Shown here in pieces: positions 52,969-63,071 of a stretch of DNA of 64,000 bases; positions within the stretch are counted from its first letter, which is position 1, and each line of letters starts with the position of its first letter. The notes beneath the pieces are model-generated. The model made no database searches and was not told where the DNA came from. It was given only the letters and a program-made list of their open reading frames with translations. The translations under genes were made by a program, and so were the position numbers. Origin of the DNA: Caulobacterales bacterium (GTDB lineage: Bacteria; Pseudomonadota; Alphaproteobacteria; Caulobacterales; Parvularculaceae); the NCBI GenBank assembly GCA_020638525.1, contig JACKIL010000002.1, forward strand, positions 62,001-126,000. The letters run 5' to 3'.

Positions 52969-54372
52969 TCACTCTGACAGCACCCATGTATCCTTCACGC
53001 CGCCGCCCTGACTCGAATTGACGACGAGCGAGCCCTCGCGCATGGCGACGCGCGTGAGCCCGCCGGGCACAAGCCGCGCCTCGCGGCCGACGAGACAGAA
53101 CGGACGAAAGTCGACATGGCGCGGCGCGAGGCCCTTGCTCGCCAAGGTCGGCGCCGTCGAAAGCTGAAGCGTCGGCTGGGCGATGAAGCCGTCCGGGTCC
53201 GCCTTGATGCGCTCGGCGTAATCCGCGCGCTCCTTCTTGCTCGCGGCGGGGCCAATGAGCATGCCGTAACCGCCAGACCCGTGCACTTCCTTCACGACAA
53301 GCTCTTCAAGGTGCTCGAGCACATAGGTGAGATCGTCCGCGACCGCGCAGCGCCAGGTCGGCACGTTCTGCAGGATCGGCGTTTCGCCGAGATAAAAGCG
53401 GATCATGTTCGGCACGAAGCAATAGATCGCCTTGTCATCGCCAATGCCAGCGCCGGGCGCCGAGCAGATCGTCACCCCGCCAGCGCGATAAACGTCGAAA
53501 AGCCCCGCAACGCCGAGCATCGAATCCGGACGGAAGGCAAGCGGGTCGAGGTAATCGTCATCGATACGCCGATAGATGACATCGACGCGCTCCGGCCCCA
53601 AAGTCGTCCGCATCCAGACGAAGCCGTTCTCGACGAACAGGTCCTGCGGCTCGACGAGCTCGATGCCCATGAGGTCCGCGAGGAAAGAATGCTCGTAATA
53701 GGCGCTGTTGAGCGAGCCTGGCGTCAGGAGGACGACTGTCGGCTCGCCCTTGCAGGCTGGCGGCGCGACTTCCGTCAGCGTGCGGTAGAGTTCTTTCGGA
53801 TAGGCGTCGACCGGCTCGACCATCCGCCCCCGGAAGAGTTCGGGGAACATGCGCATCATGATCTCGCGGTTCTCAAGCATGTAGCTGACGCCGGACGGCG
53901 TGCGGCAATTGTCTTCGAGAACGTAGAAATCGCTATCGCCCGTGCGCACGATGTCGATGCCGACAATGTGGCTGTAGACGCGCCCCGGCGGCTCGACGCC
54001 GACCATCTCGGACAGGAACGCGCTGTTGCGATAGACAAGCGCTTCGGGAATGACGCCGGCCTTCAATATCTCGCCGCGATGATAGACGTCATAGAGAAAA
54101 GCGTTGAGCGCGCGGGCGCGCTGCTTGACGCCGCGATCGATGCGGCGCCACTCGGCGGCGGAAAAAACGCGCGGCACGAGATCGAAAGGAATGAGCCGTT
54201 CGGGGTCTGCGCCCTCGCCATAGACGGCGAAAGTGATGCCGATGCGCCGGAAGATCGCTTCCGCTTCGTCGCGGCGCAGTTTCAGCAGATCAACGCCAGT
54301 CGCTTCCACCCACTGCGCCACATCGAGGTATGGCGCGCGAATAGCCTCTGGCGTTCCCATCTCGTCGAACAT
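52969..54372 (-). CDS. Circularly permuted ATP-grasp type 2 protein
   Basis: A 467-residue member of DUF404/DUF407, an ATP-grasp with permuted order. Motifs: RGVKQRARALNAFLYDVYH, DNCRTPSGVSYMLENRE, VVKEVHGSGGYGMLIGP and the late VVNSSQGGGVKDTWVL. It probably makes a peptide-like bond by activating a carboxylate as acyl-phosphate. It is the first gene of the four-gene cassette; the upstream region contains a 15-base palindrome (54408-54422). Confidence 0.92.
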   Translation of the reverse strand: MFDEMGTPEAIRAPYLDVAQWVEATGVDLLKLRRDEAEAIFRRIGITFAVYGEGADPERLIPFDLVPRVFSAAEWRRIDRGVKQRARALNAFLYDVYHRGEILKAGVIPEALVYRNSAFLSEMVGVEPPGRVYSHIVGIDIVRTGDSDFYVLEDNCRTPSGVSYMLENREIMMRMFPELFRGRMVEPVDAYPKELYRTLTEVAPPACKGEPTVVLLTPGSLNSAYYEHSFLADLMGIELVEPQDLFVENGFVWMRTTLGPERVDVIYRRIDDDYLDPLAFRPDSMLGVAGLFDVYRAGGVTICSAPGAGIGDDKAIYCFVPNMIRFYLGETPILQNVPTWRCAVADDLTYVLEHLEELVVKEVHGSGGYGMLIGPAASKKERADYAERIKADPDGFIAQPTLQLSTAPTLASKGLAPRHVDFRPFCLVGREARLVPGGLTRVAMREGSLVVNSSQGGGVKDTWVLSE

Positions 54373-54407
54373 TCAGTCCGGCTTCCCCCCGTTTCGGGAT
54401 TTTTGGT

Positions 54408-54422
54408 TGTTGCATTGCAACA
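54408..54422. promoter_or_regulatory. Perfect palindrome upstream of the Anbu cassette, candidate operator
   Basis: TGTTGCA-T-TGCAACA, seven-base arms with one central base. It is nested in a looser pair, CCCGTTT (54388-54394) and AAACGGG (54426-54432). It lies 36 bases before the ATG of the ATP-grasp gene. Both position and symmetry suggest a dimeric repressor site; no regulator gene is adjacent. Confidence 0.55.
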
Positions 54423-54486
54423 TCAAAACGGGATGAAGCGCAAGCCGTGCCTGCAGTTCGCGACGCAGATGAGGGGCCGGATCGCC

Positions 54487-54786
54487 TCAGCCGTTCTTCT
54501 TCTTGGCCCGCCGCCAGGCTTCCATGGACTGGGAAATCGCGAACGTCTCGCGATATTTCGGAGAATCCGAAGGCCGCGGCGCGCGCTCGCGGGTCAATTC
54601 CATAATCTCCGCGAGTTTGTTGTGAGCCGCTCCCGCCTGCCCCGCGCCGATATAAGCGTGCAGCTCGACCAGCGAATCTGACAGGGGATCGTCCGCCCGG
54701 ATGACGAAATAGGGCTCGTCCTCAGCGAGGTCGTTATAGCAGTCATATTTCGACGGGTTGGCTTTCGATCCGACGAGCGTGGTCAT
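54487..54786 (-). CDS. Small conserved hypothetical protein
   Basis: A 99-residue protein. Motifs SKYDCYNDLAEDEPYFVIRADDP and the Lys-rich end (EAWRRAKKKNG) are visible; no family is recognised. It has no TM or signal. ATG at 54786 with AGGGAC upstream is chosen; the longer ORF overlaps the GNAT gene. Placed between the GNAT gene and the ATP-grasp operon on the same strand. Confidence 0.7.
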   Translation of the reverse strand: MTTLVGSKANPSKYDCYNDLAEDEPYFVIRADDPLSDSLVELHAYIGAGQAGAAHNKLAEIMELTRERAPRPSDSPKYRETFAISQSMEAWRRAKKKNG

Positions 54787-54848
54787 GGCGCGAGGTCCCT
54801 GAAGGCTTACCGGAGAAGATTTGGAGCGATTCGCGAAACGAAAACGAC

Positions 54849-55313
54849 CTAAGCAAGCGCGCGGCGCATAAAGGCGCTGTTCGGGTCGAGCACATAGTCG
54901 CCGAAGGGCGCGCAATAGGTGAAGCCCGCCTCCTCATAGAGCCGGCGGGCTGGCGCGAAGGCGTCCATTGAGCCGGTCTCGAGCAGCAGCGTCTTCATGC
55001 CGCGCGTGCGCGCCTCATTCATGATGTGCCGGAGCATCTGCTTGCCGAGGCCCTTGCCGCGCTGCGCCGCGCGCGTGTGCATGGATTTGATCTCGCCTTC
55101 CCCGCCGCCGAGGTCTTTCAGCGCGCCGCAGCCGACAAGCTCCTCGCCATCCCACATCGCCCAGAAGGAAACGCCCGGCGCGCGCAAGCCTTCCGCCGGG
55201 AGGAAATGGCAGCTCTCGGCCGGAGAAGCGGCGAGCATCGCCTGCCCGTGAACGCGCAGAAGCTCGATCACCGCCTCGCCCGTCACATCGTCCGGCCTGA
55301 TTTCGATCGGCAT
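54849..55313 (-). CDS. GNAT family N-acetyltransferase
   Basis: A 154-residue GNAT. The acetyl-CoA motif is RGKGLGKQMLRHIM, preceded by GEIKSMHTRAAQ and followed by LLLETGSMDAFAPARRLYEEAGF, as in the YafP/ElaA-like branch. ATG at 55313 starts MPIEIRPDDV. Substrate unknown. Confidence 0.9.
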   Translation of the reverse strand: MPIEIRPDDVTGEAVIELLRVHGQAMLAASPAESCHFLPAEGLRAPGVSFWAMWDGEELVGCGALKDLGGGEGEIKSMHTRAAQRGKGLGKQMLRHIMNEARTRGMKTLLLETGSMDAFAPARRLYEEAGFTYCAPFGDYVLDPNSAFMRRALA

Positions 55314-55390
55314 GGGTTCCGCCCTTGGCTGCGCGCTCAATTTACGGGAGCGGATTTTCGGCGGCAATGAGACTTGAGGGCAAGCGAGCC

Positions 55391-55492
55391 CTTGTCATTC
55401 CGGGGCGGCCAAAGGCCGAACCCGAAATCCAGATTGCTGAGTCAGCGCTGGATTCCGGGTTCGCCGCTCTCGCGGCGCCCCGGAATGACAAG
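55391..55492. repeat. Palindromic repeat, family 3
   Basis: Outer arms CTTGTCATTCCGGGGCG (55391-55407) and CGCCCCGGAATGACAAG (55476-55492) are a perfect 17-base inverted repeat. Inner arms GAACCCGAAATCCAG and CTGGATTCCGGGTTC pair with one mismatch. Such repeats with the GTCATTCCGGGGC core are common in alphaproteobacterial intergenic DNA. Confidence 0.9.
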
Positions 55493-55586
55493 AGTTGTTC
55501 GTGGGCGCGTAGCGACAGTTCTCAAGCGCTTCCCTGACACTCCTTACGGCGCCATGCTTCCGGCAAAACAATCAGGAGGAACCGCC

Positions 55587-56183
55587 ATGCCGCATCTTCG
55601 CCCGCTCGCCGATGAAGAGATCGACGACGACTTCATCAAGGAGCGCTTTGCGCATTACGCGAAGACGCGCGGCTTCACGCCGAACTCGATCCGCACCATG
55701 GCGCGCCGGCCGAACATCGTGAAGGCGTTCATGGCGCTCAATCAGGCGGTGCTCTACGAGGGAACGGTCGGCGAAGAACTCAAAATGCTGGTGAGCCTGA
55801 TGAGCTCCTACGCGGCGGGATGCCTCTATTGCCAGTCGCACATGGCGAACCTCTCGCACCTCTACAAAGCCTCGGACGAGAAGATCGCTGCGATCATGGA
55901 GTATGAGACTTCGCCCCTCTTCACCGAAGCCGAACGCGCAGCGCTCGACCTCGCCTACAAGGCCGCGCAGCTTCCGAACGCGGCGACGCAAAAGGAATTC
56001 GATCGGCTTGCGGAGCATTTCGACGAAGGCCAGATCGTCGAACTCGTCGCCTCAATCGCCCTCTTCGGTTACCTCAACCGCTGGAACGACACGATGGCGA
56101 CAACGCTGGAGCCGCTCGCGAATGAGAGAGCGGAGAAGTTGTTAGGCGAGAAGGGTTGGACGGCGGGGAAGCATGGGAGGTGA
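55587..56183 (+). CDS. Carboxymuconolactone decarboxylase/AhpD-like protein
   Basis: A 198-residue helical protein. The redox motif C79-L-Y-C82 with His85 in AAGCLYCQSHMANL fits the AhpD/CMD superfamily of peroxidase-related proteins. AGGAGGA precedes the ATG at 55587. A longer in-frame extension runs through the family 3 repeat and was rejected. Probably a thiol-dependent antioxidant enzyme. Convergent with the TIR gene. Confidence 0.88.
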   Translation: MPHLRPLADEEIDDDFIKERFAHYAKTRGFTPNSIRTMARRPNIVKAFMALNQAVLYEGTVGEELKMLVSLMSSYAAGCLYCQSHMANLSHLYKASDEKIAAIMEYETSPLFTEAERAALDLAYKAAQLPNAATQKEFDRLAEHFDEGQIVELVASIALFGYLNRWNDTMATTLEPLANERAEKLLGEKGWTAGKHGR

Positions 56184-56282
56184 TGGCGCTTTTCGAACCA
56201 ATTTGGCCAACGCATCGGCGGTCTTATTGTGAACGATAACGTCGCTTATTGCCGCGCAACAGCGCGCCCCAATATTCTGCGC

Positions 56283-58796
56283 CTAGCTATGCATGTATTT
56301 CTTGTATGCTTGAATCGTCTCAATTTCTTTTATCGCCTTCGTTCGCTCTTCATCAGTGAACACCTGCGGATTATCGTATGCAGACTTCGCATCATCAAAT
56401 CTACCAGTTTCCATTAAGTATTTGCTATATGTAATTAAATATACACGAAAATTCGTTTTTCGCTCATTTTGATTTTTATCATTTACCATTTTATACATGT
56501 GTGAAATGACCTGCCCGGCTTTATCCACGTTGCCCTCCTTCAACAAAATTTCCGCTTGAAGGCGATAAGGTTCAACAATAGTTGGCGTCGTAGAAATCGC
56601 CTCTTCGATCAGTTCCTTTGCCAATTTATTGTCGCCCCAGAGATGCTCGAATTCTGCTCTTCTAGTTGCAAAAAATGAACGGCCGTCTTCCTTATCCACA
56701 AGTTTCAGCGCATCAAACAGGGCATTGATTTCTACGCTATGATGCGCGCTTCTGCCGTGTTTTCGCACAAGCACGGAAATCAAAATGTCGAGCAGGTATG
56801 GGTTTGTTGGCGCATGGCTTCGAGCTTCACGAGCAAATTGCTCCGCTTCATCAAGATTACCGCGTGCAAGGCAGATCGCCGCCAACTCCCGAGATGCCGA
56901 AATGTTTCCGGGAGAAAGCGAGTACGAGTCTCGAAAATGCAACTCGGCTTCGGGAAGGTTTCCCTGCATGCGCGAATAAAATCCCTGCAGGAATGAAATA
57001 TTGCTCTTCGCCCAATCGTCCCTTGCTTTTCCCTGAAGCAGCTTGATGCCTTTATCAAATGTGTCTTTTCTGCCAATGCGTGCGGCTGGCAGACACAGAT
57101 ATCTGCATGCCGCTATAAATCCTTGCGAAGAAAGGCGCTGATCTCCTTTTAGTGCCTCTTCAGCAAATCGAATGCTTTCTTCCCAATGCCGTTGATCGTA
57201 GTGACGCTTTGCTAACCAGACCGAATGCGAGGGCAGAAGAAATGCAGATGTAAATTCGCTGATCAGTTCATCGCTTTGAAGCGAAGCGAGCACGGCAGCA
57301 TCAATTAGCTCAATCGAAGCGTCCCCCTCTTCGATTCTGATCGACAAAGAGGATGCCAATATCTTCATCGCCTCGCGCTTTACCGCATCGGTCAACCTAA
57401 TACGGCGATCACGTTCAATCGCGACGCGAAGCGCTGGCGCGATGGAGAACACTCCCGATTTTGACTCGATTAGGTGCAAATTTGTAAGTCGAAGTAATTG
57501 CTCGCTTGCAGATGAAGCATCAAGTCTCAATGATGAGACAATTGCGTCAAAATCCAATTCCGGCAACTGCGTCAATACGGCCAAAATCTTTACATCCAGA
57601 TCGGAAAGTTCGACTCTCGAGACGTATTCGGATGATTGTCTGTGCTTCCAATCGACAAAAGCAGAGGGATTAGCCAGAAATGCATCAACCCCGCGATCCA
57701 CCACCTCGTGAATCATTCTATAAATATTGAAGGGATGTCCATCTCCCAATTTGATAAGCTCTCCCAATGCCCAATCAGAAAGCTGCACTCCTTGGTCTTT
57801 TAATAGACCTGATATGAGACGCTCAGACTCGTCTCGCTTAAACGACTTGACAGCAACATACGCCACGTCGTTTTGAACGCGCCTCAATCGAAGCGGAACC
57901 ATTCGTGGTGCCACAAAGACCACCGGTGGATGCGGTCGATCGTCCAACTTGCTGATGACTTCATCAATCTCTGTGACAAACGCGCCAGCGTCTGTCAGTA
58001 TACCCCCGGCATCCACTATCACTGACGCCTCGCGCGCCGTTAACAAGGAATTGAAAAGCTGAGCAACAAGGCGCACTCTTTCCGCGTCTGTTGCGATTGC
58101 GAATGCTGCGATTCGCGTCCTAAGCTCGGTTGCGCCAATTGTTGGCCTTAGAGTACTTAAGACCTTTCGATAGAGTTCCTCCAAGCCGGCAAAGGCATCA
58201 ACATTAATGGTTGGAAAATTCCTTCCCACCTGCGGATACCGCCGCTCGTAGAACTTCTGAGCCAGTGTTCTTCGACCCGCCCCAAAATTCCCAGAAATAA
58301 AGATAGCCTTAGTATTTGGCCTCCGATAGTCTGTGGCCTGCTGTTCAAGCTCAAGCATTTCCTCGTCACGGCCTAGGAAAGGATGCTCCTGACCTTGAAT
58401 TCCCGCGGCAGAGACTAAGTAGCCTTGAATTAGCCTCGCTGCGCTATCGGGATCACTTCGTTTCTGAACAATATTGAAGAATTTGACATTTTCAGAGGCT
58501 AACCGAAATGCGTCGTTATCAAGGCAAATGACAAGCAGCCTAGAGAGTTTCCCGCTGGCTAAGAATTCAAGCGCAAAAAGCGTCTCGAAATCGACATACT
58601 TAGAGCTGACAGAGCTTGACGATAGAAATAAGCAGAAGAGATCGCAACGCCGTAAGGAATCAATGATCGCCTGCGAGTTAATCAGCCCGGCATCGAATGT
58701 GACCGAATCCAGTTCGAAAGTTCCCGGCTTCAGAATTGACGCAACTTTATTTATATAATCCTTGTCTTTTGAGGAATGCGATAAGAAAACCCTCAT
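56283..58796 (-). CDS. TIR-STAND NTPase-TPR protein, NLR-like defence candidate
   Basis: An 837-residue protein in A+T-richer DNA than its neighbours (sampled lines are 40-48% G+C against about 68% in rpoD). Residues 1-130 are a TIR domain: FLSHSSKD, then SSKYVDFETLFALE with probable catalytic Glu71, which suggests NADase activity. LGRDEEMLELE (141-151) opens a STAND NTPase with a degenerate Walker A, GNFGAGRRT (Arg at the usual Lys), and Walker B VIVDAGG with a single acid; GDGHPFNIYR (351-360) is the GxP motif. A winged-helix-like region (395-460) and a TPR-type sensor (about 528-830) follow. GAGGGGAG precedes the ATG. No mobility gene adjoins. The function is inferred. Confidence 0.88.
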   Translation of the reverse strand: MRVFLSHSSKDKDYINKVASILKPGTFELDSVTFDAGLINSQAIIDSLRRCDLFCLFLSSSSVSSKYVDFETLFALEFLASGKLSRLLVICLDNDAFRLASENVKFFNIVQKRSDPDSAARLIQGYLVSAAGIQGQEHPFLGRDEEMLELEQQATDYRRPNTKAIFISGNFGAGRRTLAQKFYERRYPQVGRNFPTINVDAFAGLEELYRKVLSTLRPTIGATELRTRIAAFAIATDAERVRLVAQLFNSLLTAREASVIVDAGGILTDAGAFVTEIDEVISKLDDRPHPPVVFVAPRMVPLRLRRVQNDVAYVAVKSFKRDESERLISGLLKDQGVQLSDWALGELIKLGDGHPFNIYRMIHEVVDRGVDAFLANPSAFVDWKHRQSSEYVSRVELSDLDVKILAVLTQLPELDFDAIVSSLRLDASSASEQLLRLTNLHLIESKSGVFSIAPALRVAIERDRRIRLTDAVKREAMKILASSLSIRIEEGDASIELIDAAVLASLQSDELISEFTSAFLLPSHSVWLAKRHYDQRHWEESIRFAEEALKGDQRLSSQGFIAACRYLCLPAARIGRKDTFDKGIKLLQGKARDDWAKSNISFLQGFYSRMQGNLPEAELHFRDSYSLSPGNISASRELAAICLARGNLDEAEQFAREARSHAPTNPYLLDILISVLVRKHGRSAHHSVEINALFDALKLVDKEDGRSFFATRRAEFEHLWGDNKLAKELIEEAISTTPTIVEPYRLQAEILLKEGNVDKAGQVISHMYKMVNDKNQNERKTNFRVYLITYSKYLMETGRFDDAKSAYDNPQVFTDEERTKAIKEIETIQAYKKYMHS

Positions 58797-58866
58797 GCAG
58801 GCTCCCCTCTTTGTTCATATAAATTGGCCACCCCAAATAATAGCACCACCGCCCATAAAGCAGCTA

Positions 58867-60855
<1,989 letters not shown>

Positions 60856-60896
60856 GCCTGTCGAACCTTATCGGAATTCCTGAAAACCAAAGCGCC

Positions 60897-62864
60897 TTAA
60901 CGCTTCGTCTTGCCCTGAACGCTCTTGCGCAGTCTTTCGAGCCGATCGCTCAGGTCTTTGGCGCTTGCGCCAGGTTCGTCAGAACCGCCGCCGTCGCCGC
61001 CCAGATTGATCAACTCCTCACGCGCCGTAACCGCCGCCTTCCATATGTCGTCGCCGGTGGAAAAGCTCTGAGACGCCGACTCCGCCACTTCCCGGCGAGA
61101 ATCAGTCGCAATGAGGTGGCGTCGCAGTGCGTCGCACCAGCCTCGCTCAACCTCCTCAATCTCAGTGCCGGGTCGGAGGAATGTCTGTCTATTGAGCGGT
61201 TCGTCTCTCAGGACGCGCTCCAGGGTGCCTGCCGCCTCGGTTTTCCCGAGATGACCTTTGAGACTGGCGCTGTCAAGGGCCGGATCGGCCGAAATTGCGC
61301 TGATTGTCACCCGCAGGAGGATGTCGAGTTCCGTATTCTGAAGTTCGAGGCCCATCAGGGCGCCTTCCTGGAGTTCGGCGAGGGGCGGATGGTTAATGAC
61401 GGTGAGGACCAGGCTCGCCTCCCGCGCCCAGTTCGAAGGGGCGCCCGCCCGCTTCAGGGAAGGGCTCGGCCGGGGGTCGAGGCCCCAGGGCGGGGGCGGC
61501 TCCCACTTGCCGGATCGGCGTGAGGGCGCGCGCCGGGCGGCGCCCCCGCCGCGGAAAGCGGGCCGGCCCTCCCCGCCTGCGCGGGCCGGCGGCGCGAAGG
61601 CTTCATCGAGGCGGCGGGCGAGTTCGGCGCCATAGGCAGACCGCACGTCATTGTCGGCGATGAGTTTGACGAGTTCGCGCAAATGCGCGCGCAGGGCCGC
61701 GCGCCGTTCCGGCGTGTCGAGCGGCCTTGCCTCCGTCTCCCGCCGCCAGAGCACGTCGACGAGGGGTTTTGAATCGTCGAGCACGGCATTGAAGGCGGAT
61801 GCGCCGCCGGACCGGATGAGATCGTCCGGGTCCTGACCGTTTGGCAGGAAGGCGAAGGAAAGCGACTTGCCGGGCTTCAACATCGGCAGCGCGCGGTCGA
61901 TCGAGCGGAAGGCGGCGCCAATACCCGCCTTGTCGCCGTCGAAGCACAAAACCGGCTCGTCGCTAACGCGCCAGAGGAGCGCAAGCTGGTTCTCGGTGAG
62001 CGCGGTGCCGAGCGGCGCGACAGCGCGCTTCACGCCGGCGCCCCAGAGCGCGATGACGTCCATATAGCCTTCGCAGACGATGAGCGGCTTGCCATCATCG
62101 CCCGCAGCTTTCCTCGCCGCGCCGTAATTGTAGAGAACGTCGCCCTTGTGGAAGAGCGGCGTTTCAGGCGAGTTGAGATATTTCGCGCGCGCATTCGGGT
62201 CGAGCGCTCGCCCCCCGAAAGCGATCACCTCATCGCGGCTCCCGAGGATCGGGAACATCACCCGGTGGCGGAAACGATCATAAGTCGGCCCGCCATCGTC
62301 CGGGCGGATGAGAAGCCCCGCCTCGACGAGAATATCATCCGTATACCCCTTGTTGATGAGGTAGTCTTTCAGGCCCGTCCGGCTTTCAGGCGCATAGCCG
62401 AGGCTGAAAGCCTCGACCTGCTCTTTCGTGACGGCGCGGCCCTTCAGATATTCCGCACCCGGACGGCCATCCGCCCGGCGCAGCATCGCCGCGAAATAAC
62501 GCGCCGCCTCCCCGCACGCCTCGGCGAGGCCTTTGCGCTTTTCGGCGCGCTGGGCTTCCTGAGGGTCTTCCGCCGGCAGTTGCAGCCCTGCGGATTCCGC
62601 CAGCACCGCCACCGCCTCATGGAAGGGGAGCTTCTGCGTCTCCATCAGGAAGGAGATGACGTCGCCATGCTTGCCGGACGAAAAGCAGTGATAGAAGCCC
62701 TTCTGGTCGTTCACGAAAAAGGACGGCGACTTTTCCTGCGTGAAGGGCGAAAGGCCAACCCATTCATGGCCTTGCTTGCGGAGCTTCACATAGCGCCCGA
62801 TCACGTCTGACGGGCGCAGACGCGCTTTGATCTCGTCAAGGAAATCGGGCGTGAAACGGGGCAT
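60897..62864 (-). CDS. dnaG: DNA primase DnaG
   Basis: A 655-residue primase. The N-terminal zinc-finger region retains the fold sequence but not the ligands: GLSPFTQEKSPSF replaces GLCPFH and YHCFSSGKHGD replaces YHCFGCG, so of the four usual ligands only one Cys remains. The TOPRIM core has VCEGYMDVIAL and CFDGDKAG. A Pro/Arg/Gly-rich low-complexity linker lies at about residues 430-485, before the C-terminal helicase-binding domain. First gene of dnaG-rpoD. Confidence 0.96.
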   Translation of the reverse strand: MPRFTPDFLDEIKARLRPSDVIGRYVKLRKQGHEWVGLSPFTQEKSPSFFVNDQKGFYHCFSSGKHGDVISFLMETQKLPFHEAVAVLAESAGLQLPAEDPQEAQRAEKRKGLAEACGEAARYFAAMLRRADGRPGAEYLKGRAVTKEQVEAFSLGYAPESRTGLKDYLINKGYTDDILVEAGLLIRPDDGGPTYDRFRHRVMFPILGSRDEVIAFGGRALDPNARAKYLNSPETPLFHKGDVLYNYGAARKAAGDDGKPLIVCEGYMDVIALWGAGVKRAVAPLGTALTENQLALLWRVSDEPVLCFDGDKAGIGAAFRSIDRALPMLKPGKSLSFAFLPNGQDPDDLIRSGGASAFNAVLDDSKPLVDVLWRRETEARPLDTPERRAALRAHLRELVKLIADNDVRSAYGAELARRLDEAFAPPARAGGEGRPAFRGGGAARRAPSRRSGKWEPPPPWGLDPRPSPSLKRAGAPSNWAREASLVLTVINHPPLAELQEGALMGLELQNTELDILLRVTISAISADPALDSASLKGHLGKTEAAGTLERVLRDEPLNRQTFLRPGTEIEEVERGWCDALRRHLIATDSRREVAESASQSFSTGDDIWKAAVTAREELINLGGDGGGSDEPGASAKDLSDRLERLRKSVQGKTKR

Positions 62865-63071
62865 AGTCGCTGACCGCGGGACAAGACACAGGCGCGCCGG
62901 GAATATCGCAGGCGCTGATTCGGTTTATTAATAGGGTGCGACAAAGCCGACAGCGGCAACAGCGCTTATTGTCCACAATTTCGGCCGCCTAGGCGCAGGC
63001 GACTATTGCACAGGCCTCAGGGGGATGGAAGCAGGCCGCCCGCACGCGGCATGGCCTGCCGCCATTCGCCT

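Noticed and set aside
56184..58866. Integrase, att sites or tRNA around the TIR-STAND-TPR gene
   Set aside because: None visible in the flanking intergenic bases; acquisition is suggested only by base composition.
63005..63071. GCAGGCC/GGCCTGC hairpin after the acyltransferase as terminator
   Set aside because: Long loop and no U-run; left out as a feature.
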